64,000 nucleotides of DNA from Jeotgalibaca ciconiae (lineage in GTDB: Bacteria; Bacillota; Bacilli; Lactobacillales; Aerococcaceae): assembly GCF_003955755.1 (NCBI RefSeq), contig NZ_CP034465.1, forward strand, positions 2,722,001 to 2,786,000. The letters run 5' to 3'. Within the stretch, counting starts at the first letter, position 1; every line of letters begins with the position of its first letter. Both the position numbers and the translations under genes were made by a program. The notes under the pieces were generated by a model, which was not told the DNA's origin, ran no database searches, and was given only the letters and a program-made list of their open reading frames with translations. Positions 29,319 through 38,617 of this stretch are shown here, piece after piece.

Positions 29319-29347
29319 AAAAACAGAGCCGCAGGGCTCTGTTTTTT
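29316..29347. terminator. Bidirectional terminator between the plsC-like gene and the ABC exporter operon
   Basis: AAAAAACAGAGCC pairs with GGCTCTGTTTTTT across a short loop; T runs exist on both strands. Confidence 0.9.
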
Positions 29348-29380
29348 AAGATTAATGTGTTTATCTAACCTTTATACTCG

Positions 29381-31156
29381 TCAATCATTCATCGATTGCA
29401 ATTGATACATGTCATAATATACGCCTTCTTTTGCAATAAGTTCATCATGATTGCCGCGTTCGATAATTTTACCTTTATCCAGAACTAATATTAAGTCCGC
29501 ATCACGAATAGTTGAAAGACGATGCGCAATCGCAATAGTTGTACGCCCTTCTCTCATTCGATTCATACTTTCTTGGATTAATAATTCTGTTTCCGTATCA
29601 ATATTAGCAGTGGCTTCATCCAGAACTAATATTTTTGGATCACGAATGATAGTCCTTGCAAAAGAAATCAACTGGCGTTCCCCACTTGAATAACTTGCTC
29701 CTCTTTCGATAACTTTGGCATGATACTGATCTGGTAATCTTTCAATAAAGCTATCAGCATGAACAAACTCTGCAGCTTTCTCAATAGCAATATCATCTAG
29801 CTCATCATTCATTAAACGAATATTTCTGCTAATATCTCCGTAGAAAAGGAAGGAGTCTTGCAATACCAGTCCGATATTCTTTCTGATTTCTTCAATTGGA
29901 TATTCTTTAATCGATTTTCCATCAATTAATACATCCCCTTCATGAAATTCATAGAACCTCATTAAAACATTAATAATCGAACTTTTACCACTTCCGGTAT
30001 GTCCAATCAGTGCAACGGTTTCTCCGGGATTTGCAGTAAAACTGATATTTTTCAAAACTTTATTCTCATTATCATAAGCAAAAGAAACGTTTCGAAATTC
30101 GATCTTGCCATTTGAAATTTGTAAAGGCTCCTCACTCACTTGCTGAGGAGTAAGTTCATCGTTATCAAGTACTCGGATCACTCGATAACTGGATACAATA
30201 CCATCTTGGAAAACACTCAGATTATCCATCATCATCCCTAAAGGACGGAAAAAATTGCCTATATAAGTTGTAAAGGAATATACGACCCCTACTTCAACAA
30301 AACTGTCAAAAGACTGTCTTCCAAATAAATACAAAACTAGTGTCAAAGCAATTGCTTGTAAGAGGCTGATAAACGGATTCAAAAGCAAAGCATTCATCTT
30401 TACCATGGAAATACGTCCCTGCGCATATTCATCGTTTACTTCTGCAAACTCTTTTTGTAATCTTTTTTCTTGACGAAACTGCTGAATGATTGCCATGCCT
30501 AAGATATTCTCATTCAACTTGGTATTTAATTCACTTAGTTTCTCTCTCATCGTACGATAAACTCGGGTACTTATTTTTTGATAAAACCACACCATCAATC
30601 CCATCAAAGGTAAAAAGTAAAGAAACGTTAAAGTTATCGATACATCTAGAACCCACATAGCAATAAATACAGTTATAATACCTAATATTCCTTCAGCTAA
30701 GGCTAAAAACACTGCCCAGAACTCTTTAATCGTTTCTGTATCATTTGTTACACGGGATACAATCGAACCGGCAGGAGTCTGATCAAAATAACGCATACCC
30801 AGTTGATTTACTTTTCTAAATAGCTGATTTCGGATATTTTCTACGGTTTGTTCAGAAGCTAAACTAAATAAATAATTTTGCAAATACATGTTTACCATAT
30901 TAAATACAATGGATATCATATAAAGGAATGCAAACTTTACAGCCAGTGGAAATGTAGCAATTCCTTCTGTAACATAATTATCGAGAAAGACTTGTATGAT
31001 ACGTGGAGAAATAACATCGGTGATTGCCAAAGCAACACCAAAAACAAAAGCTAAAATAAATTTATTTTTATAGGGCAAGGCATACTTAAAAATCCTCTTG
31101 ACTACGTGCAGTTGTTCTTTTACTGGAATTGATTTTGACCAAACTGATTGTTCCAT
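29381..31156 (-). CDS. ABC exporter half-transporter, subunit with the consensus Walker B
   Basis: Second half of a heterodimeric type IV ABC exporter (LmrCD, BmrCD or EfrCD type). The membrane domain covers roughly residues 25-330 and the ATPase about 350-580. Walker A is HTGSGKSS, the Q-loop LVLQDSFLF, Walker B ILVLDEATANID with the catalytic Glu, and the switch AIAHRLST. The signature motif reads YSSGERQ instead of LSGGQ. Its ATG overlaps the stop of the partner gene, so translation is coupled. Substrates could be drugs, lipids or peptides; the sequence does not tell. Confidence 0.88.
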   Translation of the reverse strand: MEQSVWSKSIPVKEQLHVVKRIFKYALPYKNKFILAFVFGVALAITDVISPRIIQVFLDNYVTEGIATFPLAVKFAFLYMISIVFNMVNMYLQNYLFSLASEQTVENIRNQLFRKVNQLGMRYFDQTPAGSIVSRVTNDTETIKEFWAVFLALAEGILGIITVFIAMWVLDVSITLTFLYFLPLMGLMVWFYQKISTRVYRTMREKLSELNTKLNENILGMAIIQQFRQEKRLQKEFAEVNDEYAQGRISMVKMNALLLNPFISLLQAIALTLVLYLFGRQSFDSFVEVGVVYSFTTYIGNFFRPLGMMMDNLSVFQDGIVSSYRVIRVLDNDELTPQQVSEEPLQISNGKIEFRNVSFAYDNENKVLKNISFTANPGETVALIGHTGSGKSSIINVLMRFYEFHEGDVLIDGKSIKEYPIEEIRKNIGLVLQDSFLFYGDISRNIRLMNDELDDIAIEKAAEFVHADSFIERLPDQYHAKVIERGASYSSGERQLISFARTIIRDPKILVLDEATANIDTETELLIQESMNRMREGRTTIAIAHRLSTIRDADLILVLDKGKIIERGNHDELIAKEGVYYDMYQLQSMND

Positions 31157-32904
31157 TACTTCTCACCTTCTAACTTACTTTCAAGTTGTTGCTTCTCATA
31201 CATTTTTCTATACCAGCCATCATTTGCCATAAGTTCTTCGTGGTTTCCACTTTCAGAAATCGTGCCTTCATCCAATACGATAATCATGTCTGCATGCATC
31301 ACACTGCTAATTCTGTGTGCGGAAATAATTGTTGTACGATTTGCACGCTTTTCTTTTAGACCATTCAAAATTTGTTCTTCTGTTTTTGCATCAACTGCAG
31401 ATAAAGAATCATCCAAAATTAATAATTCTGGATCAGTAATAACTGCTCGAGCAATTGCAATCCGTTGTTTTTGACCCCCAGAGAGAGACACGCCTCTTTC
31501 GCCTACCAGAGTATCGTATCCATTTGGAAAGCTGATAACATCTTGATGGATGGCAGTAATACGTGCAGCTTCAAAAACTTGCTCTTCTGAAAAATCGGGA
31601 TTTGCGAAACGAATATTTTCACGAACATCGGTTGAGAAAAGGAAGTTTTCTTGAGGAACATACCCAATATCTGATAGTAAACTATCTAAACCATAATCTC
31701 GAATGTCGATTCCGTTATAGGTAATCTTCCCTTCATATTGATCGTATTCTCTTAGTAGTAAACTGAATAAACTGCTTTTCCCAGAACCGGTTCGGCCTAC
31801 AATTCCAAGCGTATGTCCTTTTGAAAGAGTAAAGTGGATATTATGAAGCGCTGCTCGATCAGAATTTCGATATTGAAAACGATCAATCGCTACAGTCAAA
31901 TCACCAGTTAAAGGGCTGCTGATTGCACCTTGTTTTTCAACAATTGTTGATTTTTCTTGCAGCAATTCTTCAATTCGGTTGTAACTTGCGCTTCCTCGTT
32001 CCAACACATTTAATAAACGACCAACAGCTAACATTGGCCAGCGCATCAATCCAATATAACTAAAGAAGGTGACTAAATTACCAATGGTCATCTCACCATT
32101 TTGAATAAATAACGCCCCAAATATTAATGAAAGCGCATAAGAAAGACCAGTGATAAAAATAATTACGGGACGAAACAATGAGTCTATCACATATACATCG
32201 CGATTTTTTTGAACGACATCTCTTGTTTTTTCCTCAAAATCCAGAATATCTTCTTTTTCTTCACCAAAAGTTTTAATAACTTTTACCCCAGTGACACTTT
32301 CTTGAGTCTTGTCATTTAAATTAGAAAAAGCAGCTTGAGCTTTTCGGAATGTTCGATGAATCCTTTTTCCTAAAATTCTAGAAACAAGCGTTAATGCTGG
32401 AATGGGAACCATAGCAATTAGTGTTAATTTCCAGTTAACAGTAAAAAACATGGTTAATAAGGTAATTCCTCCAGAGGATATGGAATCCGCTAATGTTAAT
32501 ATTCCAGCGCCAGCAACCATCCTAATGGCATTTAAATCATTTGTAGCATGTGCCATTAAATCGCCGGTACGATATTTTTGGAAAAATTCAGCATCCATCT
32601 TCGTGAAGTGGTTAAACAAACGAGTACGTAGAATTTTTTCCAGTTTGGCAGATGTTCCCCAAATCTTCATTCGCCAGATATAACGAAAAATATATTGAGA
32701 AATCCCACACAAAAGAACAATTCCAACTTGAATGAATAACGTTCGTGAAGTTAATACTTGATCGTTGATGTCATCAATAATATTTCCAACCACACGTGGT
32801 GAAATCACTTGTATAATAGCTACGATAATTAAGAAAAAGACGCCTATCATATAAGATTTCCATTCTTGTCTGAAAAACCATTTCAGCTTTTTAAAAATCT
32901 TCAC
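31156..32904 (-). CDS. ABC exporter half-transporter, subunit with a degenerate Walker B
   Basis: First half of the heterodimer, about 582 residues from a GTG at 32904 with AGGTG eight bases upstream; the longer frame to 32976 would run through the preceding terminator. Membrane domain first, then an ATPase with Walker A RTGSGKSS, Q-loop YVPQENFLF, a perfect LSGGQ signature and Walker B LLILDDSLSAVD, where Asp replaces the catalytic Glu. With the partner's altered signature this predicts one inactive and one active ATP site, as in TM287/288-type exporters. It follows yneF, from which a terminator separates it. Confidence 0.88.
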   Translation of the reverse strand: MKIFKKLKWFFRQEWKSYMIGVFFLIIVAIIQVISPRVVGNIIDDINDQVLTSRTLFIQVGIVLLCGISQYIFRYIWRMKIWGTSAKLEKILRTRLFNHFTKMDAEFFQKYRTGDLMAHATNDLNAIRMVAGAGILTLADSISSGGITLLTMFFTVNWKLTLIAMVPIPALTLVSRILGKRIHRTFRKAQAAFSNLNDKTQESVTGVKVIKTFGEEKEDILDFEEKTRDVVQKNRDVYVIDSLFRPVIIFITGLSYALSLIFGALFIQNGEMTIGNLVTFFSYIGLMRWPMLAVGRLLNVLERGSASYNRIEELLQEKSTIVEKQGAISSPLTGDLTVAIDRFQYRNSDRAALHNIHFTLSKGHTLGIVGRTGSGKSSLFSLLLREYDQYEGKITYNGIDIRDYGLDSLLSDIGYVPQENFLFSTDVRENIRFANPDFSEEQVFEAARITAIHQDVISFPNGYDTLVGERGVSLSGGQKQRIAIARAVITDPELLILDDSLSAVDAKTEEQILNGLKEKRANRTTIISAHRISSVMHADMIIVLDEGTISESGNHEELMANDGWYRKMYEKQQLESKLEGEK

Positions 32905-32945
32905 CTTGTTTGCACCTCTCTCCTTTTTAATAGAGTGAAGTAAAA

Positions 32946-32975
32946 ATAAAAAAGTGGATTCAAAAAGCATCCACA
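32946..32975 (-). terminator. Terminator between yneF and the ABC exporter genes
   Basis: GTGGAT / ATCCAC stem on the minus strand followed by TTTTTTA. The exporter genes may therefore depend on readthrough or on a promoter I could not identify. Confidence 0.8.
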
Positions 32976-32995
32976 ATTTTATTATTCATTCATTC

Positions 32996-33232
32996 TTATT
33001 TCTTTTTCTTATCTTTTTTGTTCTGCACTTTCATTGAAGCCATAATTTGCTTCACTTTACGCTCAGAAGGTTTTTGTCCCATCTGCATCATCATGTTGCG
33101 TAACATTTCTTCTGAAATTGGTGGGTTTTCAGCAAAGTAGTTCATCATATAACGACGAGCTAAGAAGAAACCTCCAACAGCACCTAAAAGCACACCTAAA
33201 ATAACAATAAAAATCCATGCACCTGTACTCAA
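32996..33232 (-). CDS. yneF: YneF family (UPF0154) small membrane protein
   Basis: A 78-residue protein with one N-terminal transmembrane segment ([18 protein letters not shown]) followed by the family motif [20 protein letters not shown] and a very basic lysine tail. The start is TTG at 33232, seven bases after AGGAGG; an ATG at 33250 would place that site inside the coding sequence. It is divergent from lexA. The function of the family is not known. Confidence 0.88.
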   Translation of the reverse strand: MSTGAWIFIVILGVLLGAVGGFFLARRYMMNYFAENPPISEEMLRNMMMQMGQKPSERKVKQIMASMKVQNKKDKKKK

Positions 33233-33330
33233 TCTGTATCCTCCTTCCAAAAGTCCTCATCTAAATATATTACAAGAAAACAGAGAAAAAAGAAATAGAA
33301 AAGAATATTTCTTCTAAGTTTCCCAAAGAC

Positions 33331-33344
33331 CGAACGTCTGTTTG
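33331..33344. promoter_or_regulatory. LexA-binding site (SOS box) in the lexA promoter
   Basis: CGAACGTCTGTTTG matches the Gram-positive LexA pattern CGAAC-N4-GTTYG. Its last bases overlap the -35 box at 33342, so LexA bound here should block its own promoter. Confidence 0.85.
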
Positions 33345-33370
33345 ATTATTAAGAAACGATATGCTACAAT
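33342..33370 (+). promoter_or_regulatory. Promoter of lexA
   Basis: TTGATT (33342-33347), 17-base spacer, TACAAT (33365-33370), about 37 bases before the ATG. Confidence 0.75.
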
Positions 33371-33406
33371 AAATCTATAAAAAGTACAAATGGAGATGAT
33401 GCTCTT

Positions 33407-34030
33407 ATGACTAAAGGTAGAGATACGAGACAAATGAATGTTTTACGTTTTATCTATACGGAAGTTCAAGAAAAAGGTTACCCGCCTACCGTTCGAGAAA
33501 TTGGAAATGCAGTTAATTTATCCTCTACCTCAACTGTTCATGGTCACTTAGCTAGATTAGAAAAGGCCGGATATATTTATCGAGATCCAACCAAGCCAAG
33601 AGCTATCGAGGTAACTGAAACAGGTTTACAAAAGTTAGGCATCAAAAGTGACTTTATGCCGCTACTTGGTGTAGTAACTGCGGGTGAGCCGATTCTGGCT
33701 GTGGAAGAGGCAACTGACTTCTTTCCTATTCCACCAAACTTAAAAAATATTTCCGAAGACTTATTTATGTTAAGCATCCGTGGAGATAGTATGATGAACG
33801 CTGGAATTTATAACAATGATTCAGTAATTGTACGCAAACAAACTTCTGCGCAAAATGGTGATATTGTCATTGCGATCACTGACGAGGATGAAGCGACATG
33901 CAAACGATTCTTTAAAGAAGAAGGCTATTATCGATTACAACCTGAAAATGATACGATGAGTCCCATTATATTAGATTATGTACAGATTTTAGGCAAAGTC
34001 ATCGGCCTGTATCGTACCCATATTAATTAA
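33407..34030 (+). CDS. lexA: LexA repressor of the SOS regulon
   Basis: DNA-damage repressor that cleaves itself when stimulated by RecA filaments. The 207 residues hold an N-terminal winged helix (to about 70) and a C-terminal S24 protease-like domain. The cleavage site is Ala92-Gly93 (in GVVTAGEP), the nucleophile Ser128 (in RGDSMM) and the general base Lys166 (in ATCKRF). ATG start after GGAGATGATG. A LexA box overlaps its promoter, and a bidirectional terminator follows. The identification is secure. Confidence 0.97.
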   Translation: MTKGRDTRQMNVLRFIYTEVQEKGYPPTVREIGNAVNLSSTSTVHGHLARLEKAGYIYRDPTKPRAIEVTETGLQKLGIKSDFMPLLGVVTAGEPILAVEEATDFFPIPPNLKNISEDLFMLSIRGDSMMNAGIYNNDSVIVRKQTSAQNGDIVIAITDEDEATCKRFFKEEGYYRLQPENDTMSPIILDYVQILGKVIGLYRTHIN

Positions 34031-34074
34031 AATAAAGAGGCCGGAGCTTAGTAATAAGTTTCGGCCTCTTTATT
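34031..34074. terminator. Bidirectional terminator between lexA and apt
   Basis: AATAAAGAGGCCG (34031-34043) pairs with CGGCCTCTTTATT (34062-34074). Confidence 0.88.
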
Positions 34075-34086
34075 ATCATGGACTTA

Positions 34087-34599
34087 TCAGTATTCCATCA
34101 AATTAAAAATATCATACTCAGAAATTTTATCTCTACCTTTGAGATCTAGTAATTCAATCAAGAAAGCTAAACCGACAACTTCTCCGCCTAATTTCTCGAT
34201 TAGTTCAACAGTTGCTAGAGTAGTTCCACCAGTTGCAAGTAAATCATCACATACGAGAACTTTTTCTCCTGGTCTTACTGCGTCTTGATGAAGTTGAAGT
34301 ACCGCTTCTCCATACTCTAAGCCATATGCAACTTCGACTGTTTCACGCGGCAGTTTCCCCTTTTTGCGAGCCATCGCAAATCCACACTTTAATTCTACAG
34401 CAACTGGACAGCCGACCATAAACCCTCTTGCTTCCGGCCCTACTACTTTGTCTACACCTTTATCTTTTGCAAACTCAACAATTTTTTGGATTGCCGCTGC
34501 ATATGCTTCGCCATCTTGCATTAATGGGGAAATATCACGAAAAACAATTCCTTCTTCTGGAAAATCTTTTACATCAGCAATATAGTTTTTGAAATCCAT
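34087..34599 (-). CDS. apt: Adenine phosphoribosyltransferase
   Basis: Purine salvage enzyme converting adenine and PRPP to AMP. The 170-residue protein shows the N-terminal [15 protein letters not shown], the GPEARGF segment and the PRPP-binding loop [16 protein letters not shown] start after GGGAGG. It follows recJ by 22 bases; recJ-apt is a conserved pair in many Firmicutes, where rel and dtd often come next, whereas here rel is about 20 kb away. Confidence 0.97.
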   Translation of the reverse strand: MDFKNYIADVKDFPEEGIVFRDISPLMQDGEAYAAAIQKIVEFAKDKGVDKVVGPEARGFMVGCPVAVELKCGFAMARKKGKLPRETVEVAYGLEYGEAVLQLHQDAVRPGEKVLVCDDLLATGGTTLATVELIEKLGGEVVGLAFLIELLDLKGRDKISEYDIFNLMEY

Positions 34600-34621
34600 T
34601 TCAGGTTCCTCCCGTAACTAT

Positions 34622-36946
34622 TTACTTTAATCGTTCCTCCATCCAATGTGATAACTCTTGGAAAGAATGATATATAAATAGTTTTTCAGCATTTATTTTA
34701 TTTAATCTTTTTTGATAAGTATTCGTTTCTTCCAAATTTATTTTCTCTGGTTTTGCATTTGGATTCATTATACCGTTATCAATTGTAACAAATTTTGCCT
34801 CTAAAAACACTGATATGATAAAAATCAATAAATTCTTATCAATTTTTAAGTATTTAGCAAGCTCGTCTAATTTTGAACGAACATCCATATTTTGATGGGT
34901 ACGGATATAACGGTACACATGAGCAAACTGATTTTGAGAAGGAACGCCTTCTGCTGTTATGGATTGAATCGGATACGCGTAGATATAATAATTTTGAAAA
35001 GGATGTTCACTGATAAATTTTTCTAAATAAAGAAGATTAGTTGGACAGTCTATTAAAACGAGATTTGTCAATTCTTCATCAAATGGAGGAATTGAATCGG
35101 TACTTTCCAATAAAACTGACACAGAATCTTCCATTATTTGATTAGACATTTTTTCAAAGAAATTTTTATTGAAAAAAAGATAAACGCTGTTTTGAACAGC
35201 GAAGGCATCCTTTTGTACATTTGAACTACGATAATCAAAAAACTGAACAGAATCAATTTTTACATCCTTTAACTGCAATTGAGGTTTTGAGACATCTCGC
35301 CACGTATTAATACTTAATTCACCAACAGCTGATACCGGTTCTCTTTCAGACATATAATCTGCAAGTTTTCCTTTATTAAAGCCAATCACATCGAGCGTCT
35401 TTTCATTAGATTCAAATAATAACTTCAAATGTTTTTGATCCAAACCGATTTTTTTAACGTTTTGAATTGAAACATTTTCAAAAGCAAAAATAGGCTTTGG
35501 ATTATCCGTTCCGAATGGTCGTAACTGATTTATTTCTTTTAAAAATTCTACTGTTACTTCTTCGACTTCAAGTATTTCATCTATTTCAATCGATGTTCCT
35601 TGTTTGATCTCTTCACTAAATGCTTGTGCATACTCGTTAATTCGTGCATCCAAGATTTCAAGCTGGTTAATTTCAACGCTAAGACCTGCAGCCATTTTGT
35701 GACCTCCGAATTTAACTAACAAATCTGAACAGTCAGATAAGGCATGATAAAGATGAATCGCATCCGTGCTGCGGCCTGACCCTTTTGCAATTCCACTTTC
35801 TATATTACGAGAAAGTAAAATAGTTGGCCTGCCCGTTTCTTCCACAATTCTGCTTGCCACAATCCCTAATACCCCTTCATGCCAATCTTCATCACTTAAA
35901 AGAATAATATTGGGCATTGTGTTAAATTCAGCAACCTTTTTTAACGCCGATTGATAAATATCATTTACAATTTCTTGTCTTTTTGAATTAACTGACTGAA
36001 TCTCTTCTACGAGCTGTTCCAATCTGTCCTCGTCAAATGATAACAACAATTCAACGCCTGGCATTGCATCGCCTAATCTTCCAAGGGCATTCAAACGCGG
36101 TCCGACCGTAAAACCAATCGTTTCCTCATCGATTGCTTCGGGAGCAATTCCTGCTTTTTCTAACAAAATATGAAGGCCTAATCGCTCAGTATGTTGCAAA
36201 AGTTCTAGTCCTTTTTTGACAATCCAACGATTTTCGTCAGTTAGACTAACTAAGTCTGCTATGGTACCAATTGAAGCAATGTCAAAAAACTCATAGGGAA
36301 TTCTTCCTAACAGAGCAGAGGCAACTTTCAGCGCAACACCTGCTCCCGATAAATCGGAGAAAGGATACTTCCCGTTTGGATTTTTAGGGTGAATGATCGC
36401 ATACGCATCTGGTAATATTTCGGGCAACTCATGATGGTCGGTTACGATGACATCTACCTTATTTTGATTTGCTAAATTAATTGATTCATGTCCCGTTACA
36501 CCATTATCACAGGTAATGATTAATTCAATTCCGTTGGAAATCTGTCTTTGAAATACGGATTTATTTGGTCCATAACCATCAGTGAACCGATTAGGCAAAT
36601 AATAAGAAACATTCCCGCCCATTTCTTCAATTACTTCCACTAAAATAGCTGTACTCGTAATTCCGTCCGCGTCATAATCTCCATAAACAAGTATGGCTTG
36701 TTCTTTTTCGATTGCTTCAATGATTCTTGATACCGCCCGATCCATGTCGAACAATGAAAATGGATCATGAAATATTGATTCATCTTGAAGAATAAAAGCC
36801 TCAATCGCATCAAGTGAGTTTAATCCTCTTTGTATACATAGTTTCAAAAACGCTTCGCTAAACTTTGTTTCACTTGCCAGCGTTCCTACATCACTATTAT
36901 CAAATGGATATTCTTTTAATTTCCAATTCATTTTCGCATTTAACAA
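34622..36946 (-). CDS. recJ: Single-stranded-DNA-specific exonuclease RecJ
   Basis: 5'-3' exonuclease for recombination and mismatch repair. Of 774 residues the N-terminal two-thirds carry the DHH domain (YGDYDADGIT near 80, TDHHELPE near 165) and the DHHA1 domain (FGGHKMAAG). The C-terminal 200 residues form the RecJ_C-like region of Lactobacillales proteins. The start is TTG at 36946, eight bases after AAGGAG; an in-frame ATG 15 bases on is too far from that site. A hairpin-rich repeat lies just upstream. Confidence 0.94.
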   Translation of the reverse strand: MLNAKMNWKLKEYPFDNSDVGTLASETKFSEAFLKLCIQRGLNSLDAIEAFILQDESIFHDPFSLFDMDRAVSRIIEAIEKEQAILVYGDYDADGITSTAILVEVIEEMGGNVSYYLPNRFTDGYGPNKSVFQRQISNGIELIITCDNGVTGHESINLANQNKVDVIVTDHHELPEILPDAYAIIHPKNPNGKYPFSDLSGAGVALKVASALLGRIPYEFFDIASIGTIADLVSLTDENRWIVKKGLELLQHTERLGLHILLEKAGIAPEAIDEETIGFTVGPRLNALGRLGDAMPGVELLLSFDEDRLEQLVEEIQSVNSKRQEIVNDIYQSALKKVAEFNTMPNIILLSDEDWHEGVLGIVASRIVEETGRPTILLSRNIESGIAKGSGRSTDAIHLYHALSDCSDLLVKFGGHKMAAGLSVEINQLEILDARINEYAQAFSEEIKQGTSIEIDEILEVEEVTVEFLKEINQLRPFGTDNPKPIFAFENVSIQNVKKIGLDQKHLKLLFESNEKTLDVIGFNKGKLADYMSEREPVSAVGELSINTWRDVSKPQLQLKDVKIDSVQFFDYRSSNVQKDAFAVQNSVYLFFNKNFFEKMSNQIMEDSVSVLLESTDSIPPFDEELTNLVLIDCPTNLLYLEKFISEHPFQNYYIYAYPIQSITAEGVPSQNQFAHVYRYIRTHQNMDVRSKLDELAKYLKIDKNLLIFIISVFLEAKFVTIDNGIMNPNAKPEKINLEETNTYQKRLNKINAEKLFIYHSFQELSHWMEERLK

Positions 36947-36986
36947 ATTATTATCTCCTTATTTTCGTTGATCGTTCAAAAGAAAC

Positions 36987-37160
36987 GAGAGTGGGAAAAA
37001 AGGCGTTTAGATCCGAATCACTGGAACGAATAAGCACAGGATGGACGAAGACCATCCGCGCATTATTCGTGAAGTGGATGTCGGATCTGCCTTTTTGAGC
37101 ACGTTTACACCACTATTATTCGTTAATACTAGAGGGGCCGGGAGTTTTTTCCCAGCCCCT
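36987..37160 (+). repeat. Dispersed intergenic repeat, long copy with a large internal hairpin
   Basis: Begins GAGAGTGGGAAAAAAGGC and ends with a hairpin of GGGGCCGGGA and TCCCAGCCCC arms. The second copy at 57748-57853 shares both ends and orientation but has a different, shorter middle. The middle of this copy folds on itself from 36997 to 37096. It contains no gene and lies between the lapA-like gene and recJ. It could be a small non-autonomous mobile element or an RNA-level element. Confidence 0.75.
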
Positions 37161-37187
37161 GATTAAGTAATCAATGTATCTAATTGT

Positions 37188-37610
37188 TTATTCCATAGAT
37201 TCATCTGATTGAATAAATGTTGTACGATCTTGTGTATATTGATTTACTAGTTCATTCTCAAGACTCTTTATTTTGTTTTCCTTGCTAATGATCGTTTCCT
37301 CTAATTGAGTAATTTTTTCATTATATTCTGCCATAACTTCTTGTTTAGCATAATCAGATTTTGTTTCTAATTTTTCTATTTCGGAACGAAGTGTTTTTAA
37401 TTCCTTTTTATTGTGTACATTCGTTATGGTCGACACTAACAAAGTTAATAGCGATCCAAGCAACAAAGAAACGAATATAATAATAATAAGAGGGGCAGCA
37501 ACATTAGCAAATCCAAAGTTTACAGGAACGTTATCAACATTCAAAATCGCAAATATACTTATGATAATCATTAAAATGATAACAAGGATTAATCTCCATT
37601 GATTTTTCAT
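37188..37610 (-). CDS. LapA-domain (DUF1049) membrane protein
   Basis: A 140-residue protein with two transmembrane segments (about 6-26 and 39-63) followed by a charged coiled coil to about 125. This is the layout of LapA-type proteins, some of which take part in lipopolysaccharide assembly in Gram-negative bacteria; the role in Gram-positive bacteria is not known to me. The ATG at 37610 follows GGAAGTG. Last of obg-rnz-lapA before the repeat element. Confidence 0.75.
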   Translation of the reverse strand: MKNQWRLILVIILMIIISIFAILNVDNVPVNFGFANVAAPLIIIIFVSLLLGSLLTLLVSTITNVHNKKELKTLRSEIEKLETKSDYAKQEVMAEYNEKITQLEETIISKENKIKSLENELVNQYTQDRTTFIQSDESME

Positions 37611-37649
37611 AATAAACACTTCCAATCATCAATTTACTTAATTTTCTTT

Positions 37650-38582
37650 TTATTTATTCAATGGAATATCAAATTCATCATAATCATTAACTAACGTGGC
37701 ATTAGGGAAAATTGACTGCGCATCTTTTTGTAACTGCAACTGGTCTTTTCCAACATACCGCGAACTAATATGTGTTAAGTATAATTGTTTACTGTTCGAT
37801 TCTTTTGCAACTTTCGCTGCATCCATACAGGTTGAATGAAAGTACTCTCTTGCAATTTGTTGATTCTCTTTTGAAAAAGTAGATTCGTGAACAAGCACAT
37901 CGGCATCCATTGCTAACTTTGTGCTGTTGGGTGTTCGTTTTGTGTCTCCTAGAATTGTTATAATTCTACCTTTTACAGACTGGCCAATGTATTCATTTCC
38001 GTTAATGGTCCGACCATCCTCTAAAGTAACGGACTCCCCATTTTTCAACTTGCCATAGATAGGCCCTGCTGGAACTCTATCAGCTTTTAACTTGTCTACC
38101 AGCAATTCTCCTGGATAATCAGCTTCTTCAATTCGGAAACCATATGATGGAATTCCATGAGCTAGTTTGGCACAATGCACCTTTATTTGTTTATCCTCAA
38201 AAATAAGTCCTTCTTCTTCAATTTCATGAAAGAAAATAGGATAACGCAAATGTGATTGAGAGACTCTCAAGCTCGTCAACACAAAGTTTTTAATTCCCTT
38301 TGGTCCATAAATTGTTAACGGGGTATCTCCTCCTTGAAAAGCCCTGCTGCTTAAAAATCCCGGCAAACCAAAGATATGATCCCCATGTAAGTGAGTAATG
38401 AAAATTTTGTTCACTTTACGGGGTTTCAAGGAAGTTCTCAATATCCGTTGCTGTGTTCCTTCTCCACAATCAAATAGCCAAATTTCGTTTCTCTCATCTA
38501 ATAATTTTAAAGCAACACAACTTAAGTTACGATTTGTAGAGGGTACACCGGATCCTGTTCCTAAAAATTGTATTTTCATCAT
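37650..38582 (-). CDS. rnz: Ribonuclease Z
   Basis: Metallo-beta-lactamase-fold endonuclease that matures tRNA 3' ends. The 310-residue protein shows the N-terminal FLGTGSGVPS, the zinc motif THLHGDHIFGLPG near residues 62-74, LGDTKRT for a further ligand, and the C-terminal LTHISSRY. The start is ATG, with a second ATG directly after it; which is used cannot be decided. It follows obg by 35 bases and is probably cotranscribed with it. Confidence 0.95.
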   Translation of the reverse strand: MMKIQFLGTGSGVPSTNRNLSCVALKLLDERNEIWLFDCGEGTQQRILRTSLKPRKVNKIFITHLHGDHIFGLPGFLSSRAFQGGDTPLTIYGPKGIKNFVLTSLRVSQSHLRYPIFFHEIEEEGLIFEDKQIKVHCAKLAHGIPSYGFRIEEADYPGELLVDKLKADRVPAGPIYGKLKNGESVTLEDGRTINGNEYIGQSVKGRIITILGDTKRTPNSTKLAMDADVLVHESTFSKENQQIAREYFHSTCMDAAKVAKESNSKQLYLTHISSRYVGKDQLQLQKDAQSIFPNATLVNDYDEFDIPLNK

Positions 38583-38617
38583 TCAGACACTCGTTTCCTT
38601 TTTGCTTAACAGTCGAT

